DNA of 64,000 nt from Micromussa lordhowensis. Taxonomy: Eukaryota; Cnidaria; Anthozoa; Scleractinia; Lobophylliidae. This document shows, piece by piece, positions 10,871 to 23,722 of the stretch. The DNA lies in assembly GCA_964020085.1 (NCBI GenBank), contig OZ026601.1, positions 2,810,401 through 2,874,400 of the forward strand. Direction: 5' to 3'. The stretch's first letter is position 1, and every line of letters begins with the position of its first letter. Below the pieces are notes generated by a model. The model was not told the DNA's origin. It did no database searches and saw only the letters and a program-made list of their open reading frames with translations. A program made the position numbers and the translations under genes.

Positions 10871-13800
10871 CACAGTTGAAGATCACGGCCACAATGTAAA
10901 CTACCGGGCAAACAGTATGCGTTTCTGCCCAATAACGTATTTATTTATTGATTTATTTACACTCAAAGCGGATCCATATCCTTCAAACTAAACTGTGAGG
11001 GATGTATGGGGATTATTCCGTGCAATTGACTAGACGAAGAGGCTCCGCCCAAATTAAAGGGGCGCATTTTTCAAAACTTGTGCGATATGTTAACACCCAC
11101 TGGACCTTCCATTGAGCAGACAGAAAATAGGCATGAGAATGATTTGCGATCCTAATTGATGAATTAGTGTTTTTTGCCAGAAGGTCAAGGTGGCTTTTGG
11201 AGTGAATGGCGAGTTTTTGGGGAAGGCATTTTTCGTCTTGGACTAATAATTGAAGTGCCAGAGGTCAAGAATTCCAGGCCGAATGCCGTTGTTGTTTTCT
11301 TTTCTTAAGCAAGACACTTAACTCTCACAACAATGTCAATAATGAATATGGCGAGTTGTTTCTATCAAATTAAAGTAACAGCATGCATCGGTGGGTTAGT
11401 GAAAGCTGAATTATCAACTTGAAGTTCCTCGGCGAATCCGGGTAGATTGACCACCGTGGCAAACCTGGAAAGCCAGCATTTTGAACTTAAAATACCTCCC
11501 GCGCTAGCTACTGACTTGAGAAAAATATGGGAAGCGGTAATCTGCCACGGGGTGGAATCCCGTGCAGTTTGGATAGCAATGGTCGAAGTAAAACCCGAAG
11601 AAAGCCGCACTGTGAGCCTGTTGGCTTAATTACAATAAGCAATACTCTACTTGTGCCTTATGACAGTGATTTACGACCCTAATTCATTGTATGTCGGCAG
11701 TCCGAAGCTTCTCAACACTACATTAAGATGTTTTAGCTAAATAGATTGTTTGTACCAATTAAAATTTTGATGCATATTACTTTAATTGTACTTTGGACTT
11801 GTTGAGTGGTACACTTGATAGGTTACGATATCATGATGTATTTACGCACAATAAACTAAGCATAAGTTGAAACTTCTTCGATGATGTTTTATCAGTACAA
11901 AACCGGTGAAATTGTCCTTTTAGCTAAGTAATGCTCTCTTAATTAAATACCTCAAGCTTACTTTTTCCTGTTTTGGTAGACATTCCAGTAATGCCATTCA
12001 GCCAACCTTTAGAAACCGCATACATGAATCTTCTGCCTGCAATTAACAAAATCACCATTAGTCCACATCTTTTTTCATTTCGGATACTACTACTACTGAC
12101 AAACAATTTCTTTGTCACCCTTCCAAGCATCATTCAATACACCAATTATGACCTACGCTGTGAATAGGGGTAATGTACCAAACTTGACCTAGCGCTCCAG
12201 ATATGATCGTGTATACAAAGTACATTTTCACAGTAAATTTTACCCAAATGATTTACTAGATACAACCTTTTATAAAATAGCGCACAGTTAACTTTGCTGA
12301 TGATATCATTGGGACACTTTTCTGATGGTTACAAAAATAGAAAATAATTAGACGTCTGACCTTTTGTGCCGTCACGTGCTGAGAACTCATTCGCGTTTTT
12401 GTCCATGTCTCATCTCGTTTGCAAGCACCTGGTACTGTTTAGGTCTTATTGAATTTTAAAATAAATTGTTGTAGCATAATTTAATTTCCAGTAAATGAGA
12501 GTTTAAATACCTTAGGGTTAATTTCTCTATATCCCAAAGCATTTAATTCTCCATTATGTTTGCCTGAAGTATAAGCTGTTAAAGGCTTCATCTAAATTTC
12601 ATCTTTCTGGAAGTATAAATTATAATTAGTCATTAGCAAGGCTAAGATCAGCAATGAGCTTTCTTAACTGATCGAGGAAGCGGTTAATTTGGCAAGACAT
12701 TCCTTACACCAGTATGAGCAAATTTCACTTGTAACTTCTCCGTCGGCGTGAATGCAAATGCAACTTGTTGCCACCCAATTTAACTCGATGTTCAAGTTAG
12801 AATCGATGTTTTCCTTAAGCTGTGGACAAGATGGACGATATAAATATGCGAGGAATATCGATATTTATATTTAATTACTTCTCCTGATTGATTATGGACA
12901 ACCTGCCCGACTATACATTTCGATATCTGTCTTCAAGAAAGTGTTCATGTTACAGCTTATTGACTTGGTAGCAGAATACAACGTGCCACACATACATGGA
13001 TTGAAGAGTCTTGATAAGTTGAGAGGGGGATAAGGTTGCTCAGCGAGGAGTCGTTTATGTAGCAAGGCAAATCGAGCATTTGATCAAAGTTGAACACAAG
13101 TTTGGATAAACATCACCCTATATACAATGCAGTGAAATAAAACTTGACGTTTTAAGGTTATCGTATACATTTGGTGCACCTTTAGAGGTGTCTTACGCTT
13201 CTTCGTTTATTTCACTTTATCCCGGCAAGTCACCATTTCACTTATCATTTATCTACATTTATCATTTCGACATATTGAGCCATGCAGTATGGCAGGGAAT
13301 GTGTCACACATAAGAACCTAGTTTACGACCTGGCTGGCCACGAGCCCTCCATAGCATAGTGGTTAGAACGTCCAACCGTTTTCTGGAAGGTCATGGGTAC
13401 GACTGCCGTTGGCGAACTCCAAAAATTTATTTTCTCGGAGTAATTTGACTTGAGAACGCTTCTTCATTTACTCTTATATCTGTCGGTTTGTTAAGTACAT
13501 GTATACGTTTCTAGGAATGCCACTGACAGCATTGACGTCGCTTGGGTAATTCCTTTCGGTTCTATTTTAACACAAAAGTCGAACAACACTGAAATAAATT
13601 CCTGCAAACCGGCAACTATCGATATTACTAAATGTATGATTTAACTTCTTTAGTACATGGTAATTACCCCCTAGATAACTGCACACTCTAAAATCCTAAA
13701 ATTTGCCCCGTATATTATCCATTGACGAAGAATCTTAGGCGAGGACAAACGACAGGAAGTCGAGTCATGTTATGATGTTGAATGTCATTATATTACGGAT

Positions 13801-16452
13801 TACATCATAATTTCATGATGTGGTGATTTCCACAATCAATACTTGTGATGTTCTTTTGCCTGATTGTATTTTGACAGACAAATGATGATGAAAATGTTTC
13901 AGTTAATGCAAGTCTTTCATCTACAAATAGCTCAGTTTTACTTGTCTCTTCACAGGAGTTGTTACGGTTTCTCTGGGAAGGGAAATGTCTGGTTGAGTTC
14001 GACACACAGGAATAGAAAATTTGGTAAAACAACTTGCGAACAAGTCTTTGAATAACCTGATTTCCTTTCATCATGGTTCTGTTGGAATACGTTTTAGGGT
14101 TGTGGTGCCCGAGCTGGCTTTATAGATCATGAAAATCTGGAGTGGCACTGAGGATTGCTTTATGTGCAGTACATTGAAATGCCGCTCAAATCGCTCGGCA
14201 ATAGCTCTCATTTGAAAGGTCTTACACTAGGTTTTAACCACAAACTGAAAAGTTGGAACCACATAAACGCACTCCGCGAGGTTTGACCCTGTGAGTAACA
14301 GGGCTGTTTCGGAATTAATAAAACGAAACGAAACTGAAACGAAATATCGAGGTAAAGAAGAACTGACAATTTTAATAAAGGTTCTATTATTTTATTTTTA
14401 TAAATATGAAATTCAGAAGTATTATCTCTGTCAGTCAATGTGCCGCAAAACCGGCAGTCAGTATAGAATTGGTCAGAATCACCCAAATCAAATCCTGATC
14501 AGTGTGCCAGGTGTGACGTCAACAAACCCACACAAAACGGAATTAGCAGCAAGACGATAGTCTAACCAAATTTAACTTTATAGCCGGCCAGGGTGTATTG
14601 CGCAAAATTCCTTGTGTGGCTATTCTTGGGTCTCAGACAGTAACATGTCGCTCAGGTTTTGCTCAAAAATTATACAATGGTGAACTATTCAAGCAGCGAA
14701 GACTATCCAATGTTGTATTTTGAACCAACCATGGCCGGTGAAAAGAAGAAAATCGCTGTTTTTCCTTTAACTTATAGTAAACAAAACTGTACTTGAAAAT
14801 TGAATTCTTGCAGTTTAAGCTATTCCGGTCTATTTGTAAACAATATATCATTATAAACTGATTGAGATCAACAGACTGATTTTGGGAGAAAAAAATTTAA
14901 TTTACATCTCCGACTTTTGAAATTGATGACTTCTTTCGTCTATAAATGTGTTATTACCTACCGCCACTCCCCCCATTGATAGAGGGTCCATTTATATACA
15001 GTGTTGAAGTTTCATAAATTTCTGAAATTCAATGATATCTAGGTAACTATGGAGAAAACCCATCTGAGACGGCCCAAACACAGTAAAAATCATTCCTGCT
15101 ACCGTCGGGTTGTAAAAAGCTTTGCAGTAATCCAGAAAAGAAACTCCCGCTTACGAAAAAATATTATATTACAAAACTTTGCAAGCAGAACTTCTAGACG
15201 ACTTTGAAAAGCTTTCGACGGCTTTTAAAAGTAATGATGGTAACATGAGGGTAAAATAATGAACTCGTAAAGCTAAATTAAGCTGTTTCGGAAGTGATTT
15301 TGGCACACATTTAGCTAACCTTCTGTTTGAAAACTCCGTCGTTACAACTTCCCGTGGTTAAGTGGTCTCCCCATGTGTTCCTTTACCTACCATTGGGCAA
15401 TTAACTCCATTACAGACAAGAATTGGAAAATTCAGCTGTTTTTTATTTAGGTTAATCGCAGCTAAAACGCCTATTTAACAAAACTGTTTCTGGCTTGATT
15501 CTAGAAAAATCCCTTCTCAAAATTGTGGAAAGAGATCAGTTAAAACACGCACATTAAATAAATATGTTCCTGGCTGAAATCTAGAAAAATCATTCTCAAA
15601 ATGAAGAAATAAAATAACTTGTATACGTTACAGAATTTAATATGTAGACAATCCAGTATTAAGTTAATCCCGCAATGGAGAAACACGTCTGAACTGCATG
15701 CCACCTGCTTTTGATTTAAACTAATTTTAATTTAATCGAACGGTTTAAACGAACTTGAGTCATTTTTCAACAGAAAAATGGTCCCTAGATCATTGGGTGA
15801 AACATTTTATAGTCTACGATTACAGCGTTGTTCTTTTAGCCACTTGACTGTTCAATCGTACACCGTAAGACTTGTTGAAAAGTAATGATTGTAAAAGTGG
15901 TGTGGGAAGATCATTTCCGGAGATGATATCCTTATAACTCAATATTCCATTGTTCAACCTGTCATCATGCAATATCATAGTAATATCAGGGTGATTTGTA
16001 GCGGCTTGGAGATTATGATTTTTTTTTTCACTTTAGTCTTATTTATATCTCAATGACCACTCATTTATCTAAGTCGTTGTGTCAGTAAAGAAGAGTAATC
16101 CAGACTTATTTCGCGTTTTCGATCCAACAGTTGCAACCTAACGCATTACGTTGTAGGAGTGATTTCAAGAAAGGTAACCACGTTATTGACTTGGGAACCT
16201 TGCTTTGTAGAGGTCAAGTATTCACTTGCGTCTTTTTTGTAATTTGCTTTATTAGTAAGCTCATCCCGCTTACTCGCACGAGGTTGCCGCGTAACTAGAT
16301 CTAGCACGTCACCAGACAAAGTGGGAGGAGATTGTTTGCATTGGTCTTGTATTAGGTTGAGCATTGTTTGCTTTTGTTTATATCTTGCATGCCACGAGAC
16401 ACCTTGCATCACTGTCATGCTGACTGCACCATCGAACGGATAACTAAGGAAT
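10871..16452. other. Intergenic DNA, no gene recognised
   Basis: No coding region I would defend. It contains a tRNA-derived SINE relic at 13344-13420. The remainder is AT-rich unique-looking sequence that may hold regulatory DNA for the flanking bHLH genes. Confidence 0.4.
13344..13420 (+). mobile_element. tRNA-derived SINE relic
   Basis: A box-like TAGCATAGTGGTTAGAACG is followed 30-odd bases later by a degraded B box (GGGTACGACTGCC), then by an AAAAATTTATTTTCTCGGAG segment. The head resembles a tRNA, but the acceptor ends do not pair. Confidence 0.55.
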
Positions 16453-17117
16453 ATGGGTAACATAGGAGAAGAAGGCGGCAAAGAAATCAAGCCTGATAAA
16501 AATGTCAAGAGGAAAACCAAGCGGAGGCCTCCTCGGTTGACGGGTGTCAGCAAGCAGCGTAAAATGGCAAATGAGCGGGAAAGACGAAGAGTTCATGCTC
16601 TGAATACGCACATTGAGAATCTACGAGATCTTATTCCACTCTCGCCATTTGAGAAACGACCGACGAAGACCGAGGTAATCTGGATGGCAGCAACGTATAT
16701 TAAATTTCTCACAGACCTGCTGGAAAAGAGCGACAAAAATGCTGACAAGACATTGGAACTGGATGCTGACGATACTTCCCAGAGTTTGGATCTAACTTTT
16801 ATAGATATAGCAGGTTAGTAACGTGTCATTCTGAATATTACAACTTTCTTTAACTGTGCAATCTTACTTTGATGTATTTTATTTTCTTGATACATAGTAT
16901 CCGATATTTTTTCCCTTGACGAATGTTCTGCAGTGGCCGAACTGGATCTTGACGACATTTTATTTCTTACAGGTACTTAATCTATCTTCTAAATGTTGCC
17001 CTTGAGCAGTTAATCATGATTTCCGTTTATCTTAATAAACTTCTGGCTTTTCAAGTTTTTAATATTGTTTACATATTTTTCTTTGTAGACTCTGAGGCAT
17101 CCTTGAGCGAAAATTGA
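16453..17117 (+). CDS. bHLH transcription factor, array copy 2 (three exons)
   Basis: Exon 1 (16453-16813) encodes a basic N-terminus, P-R-L-T-G-V-S-K-Q-R (27-36), the basic region with A-N-E-R-E-R-R-R (39-46; Glu replaces the usual Ala), helix 1, and helix 2 with K-T-E-V-I-W-M-A-A-T-Y-I (72-83). The open frame stops just after the donor G|GTTAGT. Two short exons continue it in phase: 16934-16972 after TTCTGCAG, encoding an acidic stretch ending L-F-L-T, and 17089-17117 after TTTCTTTGTAG, ending S-L-S-E-N then TGA. Predicted length is 142 aa. A plus-strand AATAAA lies at 17456. Role inferred: nuclear E-box-binding factor with an acidic C-terminal activation-like tail. Splicing is predicted, not shown. 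Confidence 0.82.
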
Positions 17118-20100
17118 CATCTCGGTGGTAACTACTCCAATTGCCGTTTGAAGAGGCTCTTCAAGTAGCTGATGACTATGTCACAAAGGCGATTAAACCA
17201 TCAGTTAGCTGGATTGAGCACCAAGTGTTTGGAAATAGAGAACGTTCTGTATATACAACTGCAAAACCCTTTAATTATTGTATATTTTTGGCATTTTTGT
17301 TAAAAACGCAGATTACCAAATTCGTCAACTTGCAAAATTAATGATGATGGCAAAAACATCAATAGCCCACGACCTGGAATGACGATAAAGTTCTCGAGTT
17401 TTGAGTTAAGATCTATTTCGCGTTTGAAGAGTTTGTAATTATATGCACTTTGTAAAATAAAACCTTGCTTGAATTATAACTTGAGTCGTAGGGGAGTTGT
17501 CTTCTCTGATAAGGAACAGCGAAAGACCGACGCGACCCTTTTTTGGTGAATACTAAAAAACACACACGTTGGAGCAACGTAAACACGACTGGGAAAGTTT
17601 CGTTTCTTATTGAGATGAATTATTGCTTTATTGTACTATTTTTGGCTTAGATCATTTGCCTTGAATTTTAATAGCTTGAAGATATTTTTAGTCCTTGGCG
17701 GCTCCGGAGGCTTACCCATGAAGTTATCCGGCGGTCTTATTGAGAATATATATACCCGGCAAGCGTTGACAAGTGGTTTCAACTGGCTAATCACGGAACT
17801 TAAAGTGCACCTTACACTAGATAACAAAGATATTTTGTAACCGCACGAAAAATCAGCCAACGTTTTTATACCATATATGAACAGATTGCACCCAGTAACA
17901 GTCAGAGCTGCCAAACATCTCAGTCGAAAAAGTGATTCTTTTTTGTCGGTGTTGAACTTATGTGTTTACTTCACGAATAGACGTGGGTATGTTCGGATAA
18001 TTAAATATCACTACTTAAGAGGCATTTATCATTACATTTATCAGACATTTTACACGATGACTACGCCAGCCGGCAATATTGGAATAACATGTTTAGTACA
18101 AGTTACTGAAATCAATTCACACACCAAAAAACCTTTCATACACCGGGTAAAATTATTCTGAGATTGAACAGCGCAATGCGGTAATTGCCGATGGAATCAG
18201 TTTGTATATGCAGCAGTTTGGCAATAACTGGCAATATTATTCTTCCGGAGTTGGAATTCCGCCATAAAACGCTAAAAGAGTCTTCTGAGGAACATACGAG
18301 AATCTTTGAACATGTGTAAAAGTGCCTTACCTTGCAGATGTGACATGACGCGGTCACTGCATACATTTTGTAGAGATAAACTGAGGTAAAATGGCATTTC
18401 TATTCTCTAGTGACCGCCGTTGTTTACAGTGACCTTTTCGCTTCTAAGTAGTTTTACTGTAAAAACTGTTTTTATCAAAACGTAAACGCCTTTGTCGGCT
18501 GGTATAATTACCACATAACACTTTCAACAGACATTTCCAGACCTTACTACTTCACTGTGCACGTGATTATGGGAAAACAACAAGGTCGCGCATTTGATTG
18601 TGTGAGAAGGATATTCTTTGAACTTAAAATGTGGTACATGCATTTACAACCCTTATAAACATTATTTTACTTTCGCTTTACACGATTGGAACTTTAATTT
18701 TCCATGTCAAAATCACTTTTTAATTTATGCAGGAGACAAAACTGCTTTTGGAGCGGTTCTTGGCATGTGAGAGAAGTTTCTGTTTAAGACTTAAAATGTA
18801 AACATTTATTCAAAATAGTGTTTTACTCACTTTGATGTCTTTTCTCTCTACTGATTTCCGAGGCAGATTGGTAGACGGGGCACATTAGGTCGTGCCCGAC
18901 GGCTACTATTTTGTTATCATGTTATATTTGCCGTTCGTACGGCGGGTGAAAAACTGATTTGCTAAAGATAATCCTGGAAGGAAAATTTCGACTCTATGGG
19001 AACAAAAACACGCGAGACTGTAAACACTTCTACTGCTATTTTGGGCATATTCAAACAGGAAGCTTTGTTTGTTGACGGGTGTTTGGTTTCTTTATGGCAA
19101 AATCTTCCATCCCACCAAAAAATCGATTCTGCCGTAATCGAAATTTAAACCAACTCAGTTTTGTTGGCGATTATTTGGACAGTAGTTGTGTTTTTGTGAT
19201 ATTGGGAGCTTTTTTCCGCCCCGGTTTGTCATTTCTATATTAAAATTTCAGTAAATTTCAGTCACTTAAAAAGCGTGAAGCATATTGCCCTCGACCGCAT
19301 AACAACAAGTTCAAATACCCGGAAATTTTTTTAAAGTTAGCAGTGTAGCTGAAACGAAAGCGTCCCGACCACAAATCATACACACACACGAAAAAACCTG
19401 AAATCTTAACTACCTGGGTGTGGTCGTGAAAAATGGGTTCAAGACTTCCGTGGGGGTGGATGTTAAGGTGAAATCGGATTCTCGTGTTTGTCTCATTTTT
19501 CAATCTATCATTATAGGTCACTTTCAAGTCTTGAAGCTCAGGGGAATGAAACAAAATATATTTTTTGTTAATTCGTCAGCCACTCTTGTTTTGATTGCTC
19601 AAAAATAGCCAGTTGCTGTTAGTCGCGCATGAGTGACCATGGTGCAGGAAGTATTTTTGTCCTAGCCTCCAAACAAGCTCTTGACGTTTTGGTGTTTCCG
19701 AGTCTTTCGAAAGTCAAGTTTGGAAGTAAAACTTACCAGAGCTCATCAGATGTGTGCCTATGAATTGCTTGTTAACGAGTTTGATTAGGCTCCATCATTC
19801 TCTGCATTCCAAATCAGCCAAAAATTGAAAAAAAAAAAAATAAACAAATAAACTCTTGGCTTTTTCATCGGCACTTTACAAACATTCGTTTTAGTTTGCG
19901 TAATTAGTTGCATCCATCTTCCTAATCCCCTATCTAATCCTTTAACGATGATCTAATTGAATCAGGGTTTTGTTTGAGCAGACTTTGACAAAAACTGAGC
20001 TGGAAGGATGAATGATCGCTTTTTACACCGAGCTGCAAGAAAGGAAAGACAAATTTATGATCAAATTGCAGTTGGTAATTAATCTTGTGCACCGAAAACT

Positions 20101-20421
20101 CTGAATGTACCAGACACGCATTGGCCATTACATTTTACAATAACTAGTAAACAAACGAATTCCTTCGTAAGCTAGATGTGAGTAGAAACGAAATATTTAT
20201 TTACAGGACTGAAAGTTTCAGCCTGCCATTTAAAAACGTTAAAACACAGATACTTCAATTTGAAGAAAGCGCTGTTAACAGTATCAGCTGTGTAGTGTAC
20301 GTATAGTTCCAGTCTGATACAGTCTGTTATGAGATCTCATAATAGCGGAACACACTTATTCCATTATGGAAAAATAATCAAATATACTACACAAAAAAAA
20401 CAGCTCCCAAGCTTTGTAGTT
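17118..20421. other. Intergenic DNA, no gene recognised
   Basis: It contains the probable 3' UTR and AATAAA (17456-17461) of the upstream bHLH gene and a minus-strand AATAAA (20197-20202) for the next one. Short open frames have no recognisable features. Confidence 0.4.
17456..17461 (+). promoter_or_regulatory. Candidate polyadenylation signal
   Basis: AATAAA about 340 nt past the predicted stop of the three-exon bHLH gene. Confidence 0.4.
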
Positions 20422-20844
20422 TTAATTGGTATTGTTCCAAAAGTCTTCATCGTCAATCTTTTCCTTTTTGACTACAACGGTAAATGCCTCAGCGCTCCCA
20501 TGGACATCTGACTCACGCTTGTCGCCAATGTTGGTGAGCAATTCTGTGAGATGGTGGATGTAGAGCGCAGCCAATTTAACCGTCTCTATCTTTGATGGTC
20601 GTTTCTCCGTCGGTGACAGTGGTATTAACTCACGAAGGCTCTCAAACGCGCTGTTTATAACTTGTACACGGCTTCTTTCGCGAGCGTTTGCTGACTTTCT
20701 TTGTTTGCTGACTCCAGTCAATCTTGGTCCTCGTCGTCTGTGCTTTTTTCTTGTCTGCACCAGTGGAGAGGGTACTTCGGGTGTCTCTAACTTGCACTCA
20801 GTTTTCATGACTCTAACGCCACCTCCCATTGTCGAATTAACCAT
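20422..20844 (-). CDS. bHLH transcription factor, array copy 3
   Basis: A 140-aa single-exon frame from ATG. The N-terminal 30 residues are followed by a basic cluster (32-38), G-P-R-L-T-G-V-S-K-Q-R (39-49), the basic region A-N-A-R-E-R-S-R (52-59), helix 1 with V-I-N-S-A-F-E-S-L, and helix 2 with K-I-E-T-V-K-L-A-A-L-Y-I (85-96). Of the small copies this is closest to the TCF15/scleraxis-like gene at 42.9 kb (N-S-A-F, S-K-I-E-T). The tail contains V-K-K-E and ends in an acidic D-D-E-D-F-W segment; V-K-K-E and M-K-T-E near residue 13 fit the SUMO acceptor pattern. A TATA-like TTAAATAAGG lies about 90 nt upstream, and AATAAA lies 220 nt downstream. Confidence 0.88.
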   Translation of the reverse strand: MVNSTMGGGVRVMKTECKLETPEVPSPLVQTRKKHRRRGPRLTGVSKQRKSANARERSRVQVINSAFESLRELIPLSPTEKRPSKIETVKLAALYIHHLTELLTNIGDKRESDVHGSAEAFTVVVKKEKIDDEDFWNNTN

Positions 20845-20930
20845 TTTTCAAGACCTGTTCAGTAAGAAAACCCTCTCAGTAGTAGAATAGTTTTTCAGTT
20901 GTGAGTATTCGGCCCCATGTGACGACTACG

Positions 20931-20940
20931 CCTTATTTAA
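20931..20940 (-). promoter_or_regulatory. TATA-like element for bHLH copy 3
   Basis: Minus-strand TTAAATAAGG sits about 90 nt before the ATG at 20844, a distance similar to the TATA-like element of the bHLH gene at 37.7 kb. Confidence 0.4.
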
Positions 20941-20944
20941 GACA

Positions 20945-23386
20945 ATACATTGTTGGCTGCTGTTAATTAAATGTTCTTGTAAAGTTTGCTTGTTGATGAA
21001 ATCGATGAGGTAAATTTATTAAAGTCTGGCTTTCTACAAACACAAACATTTTATAGGGAAATGGAATGATGTTTGTCTTTGCCTTAAGAGGAATGTCAAC
21101 AGATTTTCTACGTGATGTCACTTCCAAGTACTCCATGCTGAATTTTGTTTCTCGATTCTTCCACTTTATTTCTCGATATATGGAGAAAACAAACATTGTG
21201 TAGTATTATGTGCGACACTGCTCTCCACAGCTTTCATTTTAATGGCCCGACACTCTAGAATAAAAATCCATCATCCAAAACTACTACTACTACTAAATCC
21301 AAACCTGATTTGACACAGAGGTTTGCTCCGCTGTAAATTGACATAATTGGTAGTGTGGGAACTACGACATCCGGACAACCAAAATATAAAAGCCTATTTC
21401 ACATTCACAAAAAGTAATTAGTTTTCAAGTTGTCACTCGCCCGGAACTTGGTATACGAGTTTCGAATCGACCAGCGATCTTTCTGGGACAGTCCAAAGGT
21501 CATAATCTTTTGATCCAAGCTTTTCTAAGCACAATTGAAGACAATAAATGGACTGTTTTATTAGCACCCACAGTCTGGGCCCACAGCATATCAGTCATTT
21601 TATCTCAGGGATGCACCAGTATTTACCGTCAGGGGGCCCAATGCTTTTTCAGTATCTGCCTCAGTGAGTAATTGTCTCGAACAATGACTTGGACAATTAT
21701 GGTCAAATCAAGGCCAAGTCGCTTTGGTTAACAAAAGGGTCGCCAACGAGCACTTTCATAAAACTTCTAATTGCATTGCAGCAAAACCCGAAATTATTTG
21801 TGCTATAAATTGTTCTCGATTTGATGTCGTCTGCACTGGCGAAACACTTTAACAGACTAATTTGGTCACGTTTCTGTAGCAAAATTTGCTGTCTAAGTTG
21901 TCTGAAGTCGAATGACGAGGAATGAAATTCTTACTTTTGCACGAGGAACTTGTTAAATAAAGCTGAGTAGCTCTCAGAAAAACTGAAATCTTAAGGAGCT
22001 GATAAAACTCTACGAATCCAAGATTGAATTTTTTGGCAGTGAAATTATAAATCGTTTTCTAGTAACTGAAATACTTAAGTCCTGCAACAAAATATTGAGC
22101 ATATCCAGCGCGTGCCATCAAAACAACAATTTAACGAATGACATAAGGTTAGATAACTGGAGATTACCTCTCCAGAGGAAAGTAAAACAAGAATCTTACC
22201 TTCGCTGTTTGATCTAGGTGCTAGAAAACGTTGGTTCCTTAATTGAAGCTCTTGTGGCGTTATATTGTCCCTGGTCCTTCAAAAGATCGAATCAACTTGT
22301 GCTAGAATATGCTTTGCTCGACTTCACTTTCACAGCAGGTAACTTACCTCGAGCTAAACTAGGGGGTAAAGAATTTCAAACTCTTTAAAAACAAATTATA
22401 CTTGTGCAACTTTTAGCGTTCTTTGCGAATACCGTTAATTTCCTTCGATCCGATGTTTAGTCGAACGTCAAAGCAATCCCAAAATTCTTTCCTCAGTCGG
22501 TGGCTATTAACTGATAGGGGTTTAATAATATAACTACCAGTTTCCTAGCTTATCTTTAATGAAGTTTTCCGTTTGAGTGGCCATGAAAGAGGTCGAAGGA
22601 ACTTAAAAGCAACAGTGTAAATTGATACAACTTACAACTTCTAAAGTGTTTGGAGGAAAAAAAAAAGCTTTAAACCAACTCCTCTGCGTTATTAAGGAAA
22701 ATACAATCGGAATTTTATTTGTAAAATGCAACAAATGTCAGTGGTTTGATGGCGGCGGTAGTTATTTTATACATTGTGGATGTTAAAAATAGAATTAACC
22801 TAGCCCGAGGGATAAACGAGGCTTAGCATAAATTCTCCATGGCTAATTGCACTTGTGTTTACATTTTTTGATAGTAACATCATTCCCGGCTTTCTTTCTC
22901 TTAACCTTATGTGTCTTTTTAAAATATCTTGACTTAATTTGACCACGCAAAGCCAGTTAAATAAAACTGTTCTGTTTTATTATGATCTACAATGATTAAA
23001 TTTATACTTTTAACGTTTATGCCGGGTTGCTGCACCGTGAAGGTGGTTCCTTTTAAGGAGCCAAGGAAAGTGTCAACTCTGTATTAAAACTTTGGAATTT
23101 GACTGCATCTTATCAGGAAGCCCCGGTGAAGCGGAATACAAAAAAATGACTTTTTAAACTTTAAAATTACCAAAACGTTGCCTTGTCAGTTTCCATTAAC
23201 TAATTTTAAAGGTACCATGCACACGGGCGTCAGTTCGTTGTCATCTACATAATTGGCCACAACTGTATATGACACAACTAAATTACTCTCACGTCACGTG
23301 AACAGCATCGCCATCCAGTCTCTTTTTTATATAAAATGTTTTCAAGTTTTAAAGCAGTGTTTTAGTTTCCTCCATTCCTAATGTTG
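20945..23386. other. Intergenic DNA, no gene recognised
   Basis: AT-rich, apparently unique sequence. No repeat family or coding region identified. Confidence 0.4.
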
Positions 23387-23722
23387 TCATTGGCTTTCAA
23401 CCAGATCTTCAACGTCCATCGCTTTGCTGACTGTGAAATCGTGCTCTTCTTGTAAGATAGACGAAAGCTGTGAGATGTACGCGGTGGCGCCCACTATCAC
23501 ATCAAACTTTGTGGTTTTGTGGCTCTTCTGCGATTGTGGAATGAGGGTTCGTAGAATTTGGATGTAGTCATTAAGGACACTTACCCGGTTTCTTTCCCGA
23601 GCATTTGCCTTCTTACGTTGTTTACTGACGCCAGTTAATCGTGGGCTACGTCTCTTTTTGCGTTTGCGGTTTCTTGTTGAGTCTTCTTCGGTTGTAAAAC
23701 GCTGTGCAGTTGATGGAGGCAT
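23387..23722 (-). CDS. Divergent bHLH transcription factor, array copy 4
   Basis: A 111-aa single-exon frame. A Lys/Arg-rich stretch (18-25) precedes P-R-L-T-G-V-S-K-Q-R (27-36), and the basic region A-N-A-R-E-R-N-R (39-46) is intact, so E-box contact residues are kept. The loop and start of helix 2 differ strongly from the other copies: Q-S-Q-K-S-H-K-T-T-K-F-D-V-I replaces the usual P/S-x-x-K-x-P-S/T-K-T-E-x-I. The tail is short and acidic (D-V-E-D-L-V-E). It is either a fast-evolving paralogue with altered dimerisation or a gene under relaxed constraint; the open frame argues against an old pseudogene. Confidence 0.82.
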   Translation of the reverse strand: MPPSTAQRFTTEEDSTRNRKRKKRRSPRLTGVSKQRKKANARERNRVSVLNDYIQILRTLIPQSQKSHKTTKFDVIVGATAYISQLSSILQEEHDFTVSKAMDVEDLVESQ

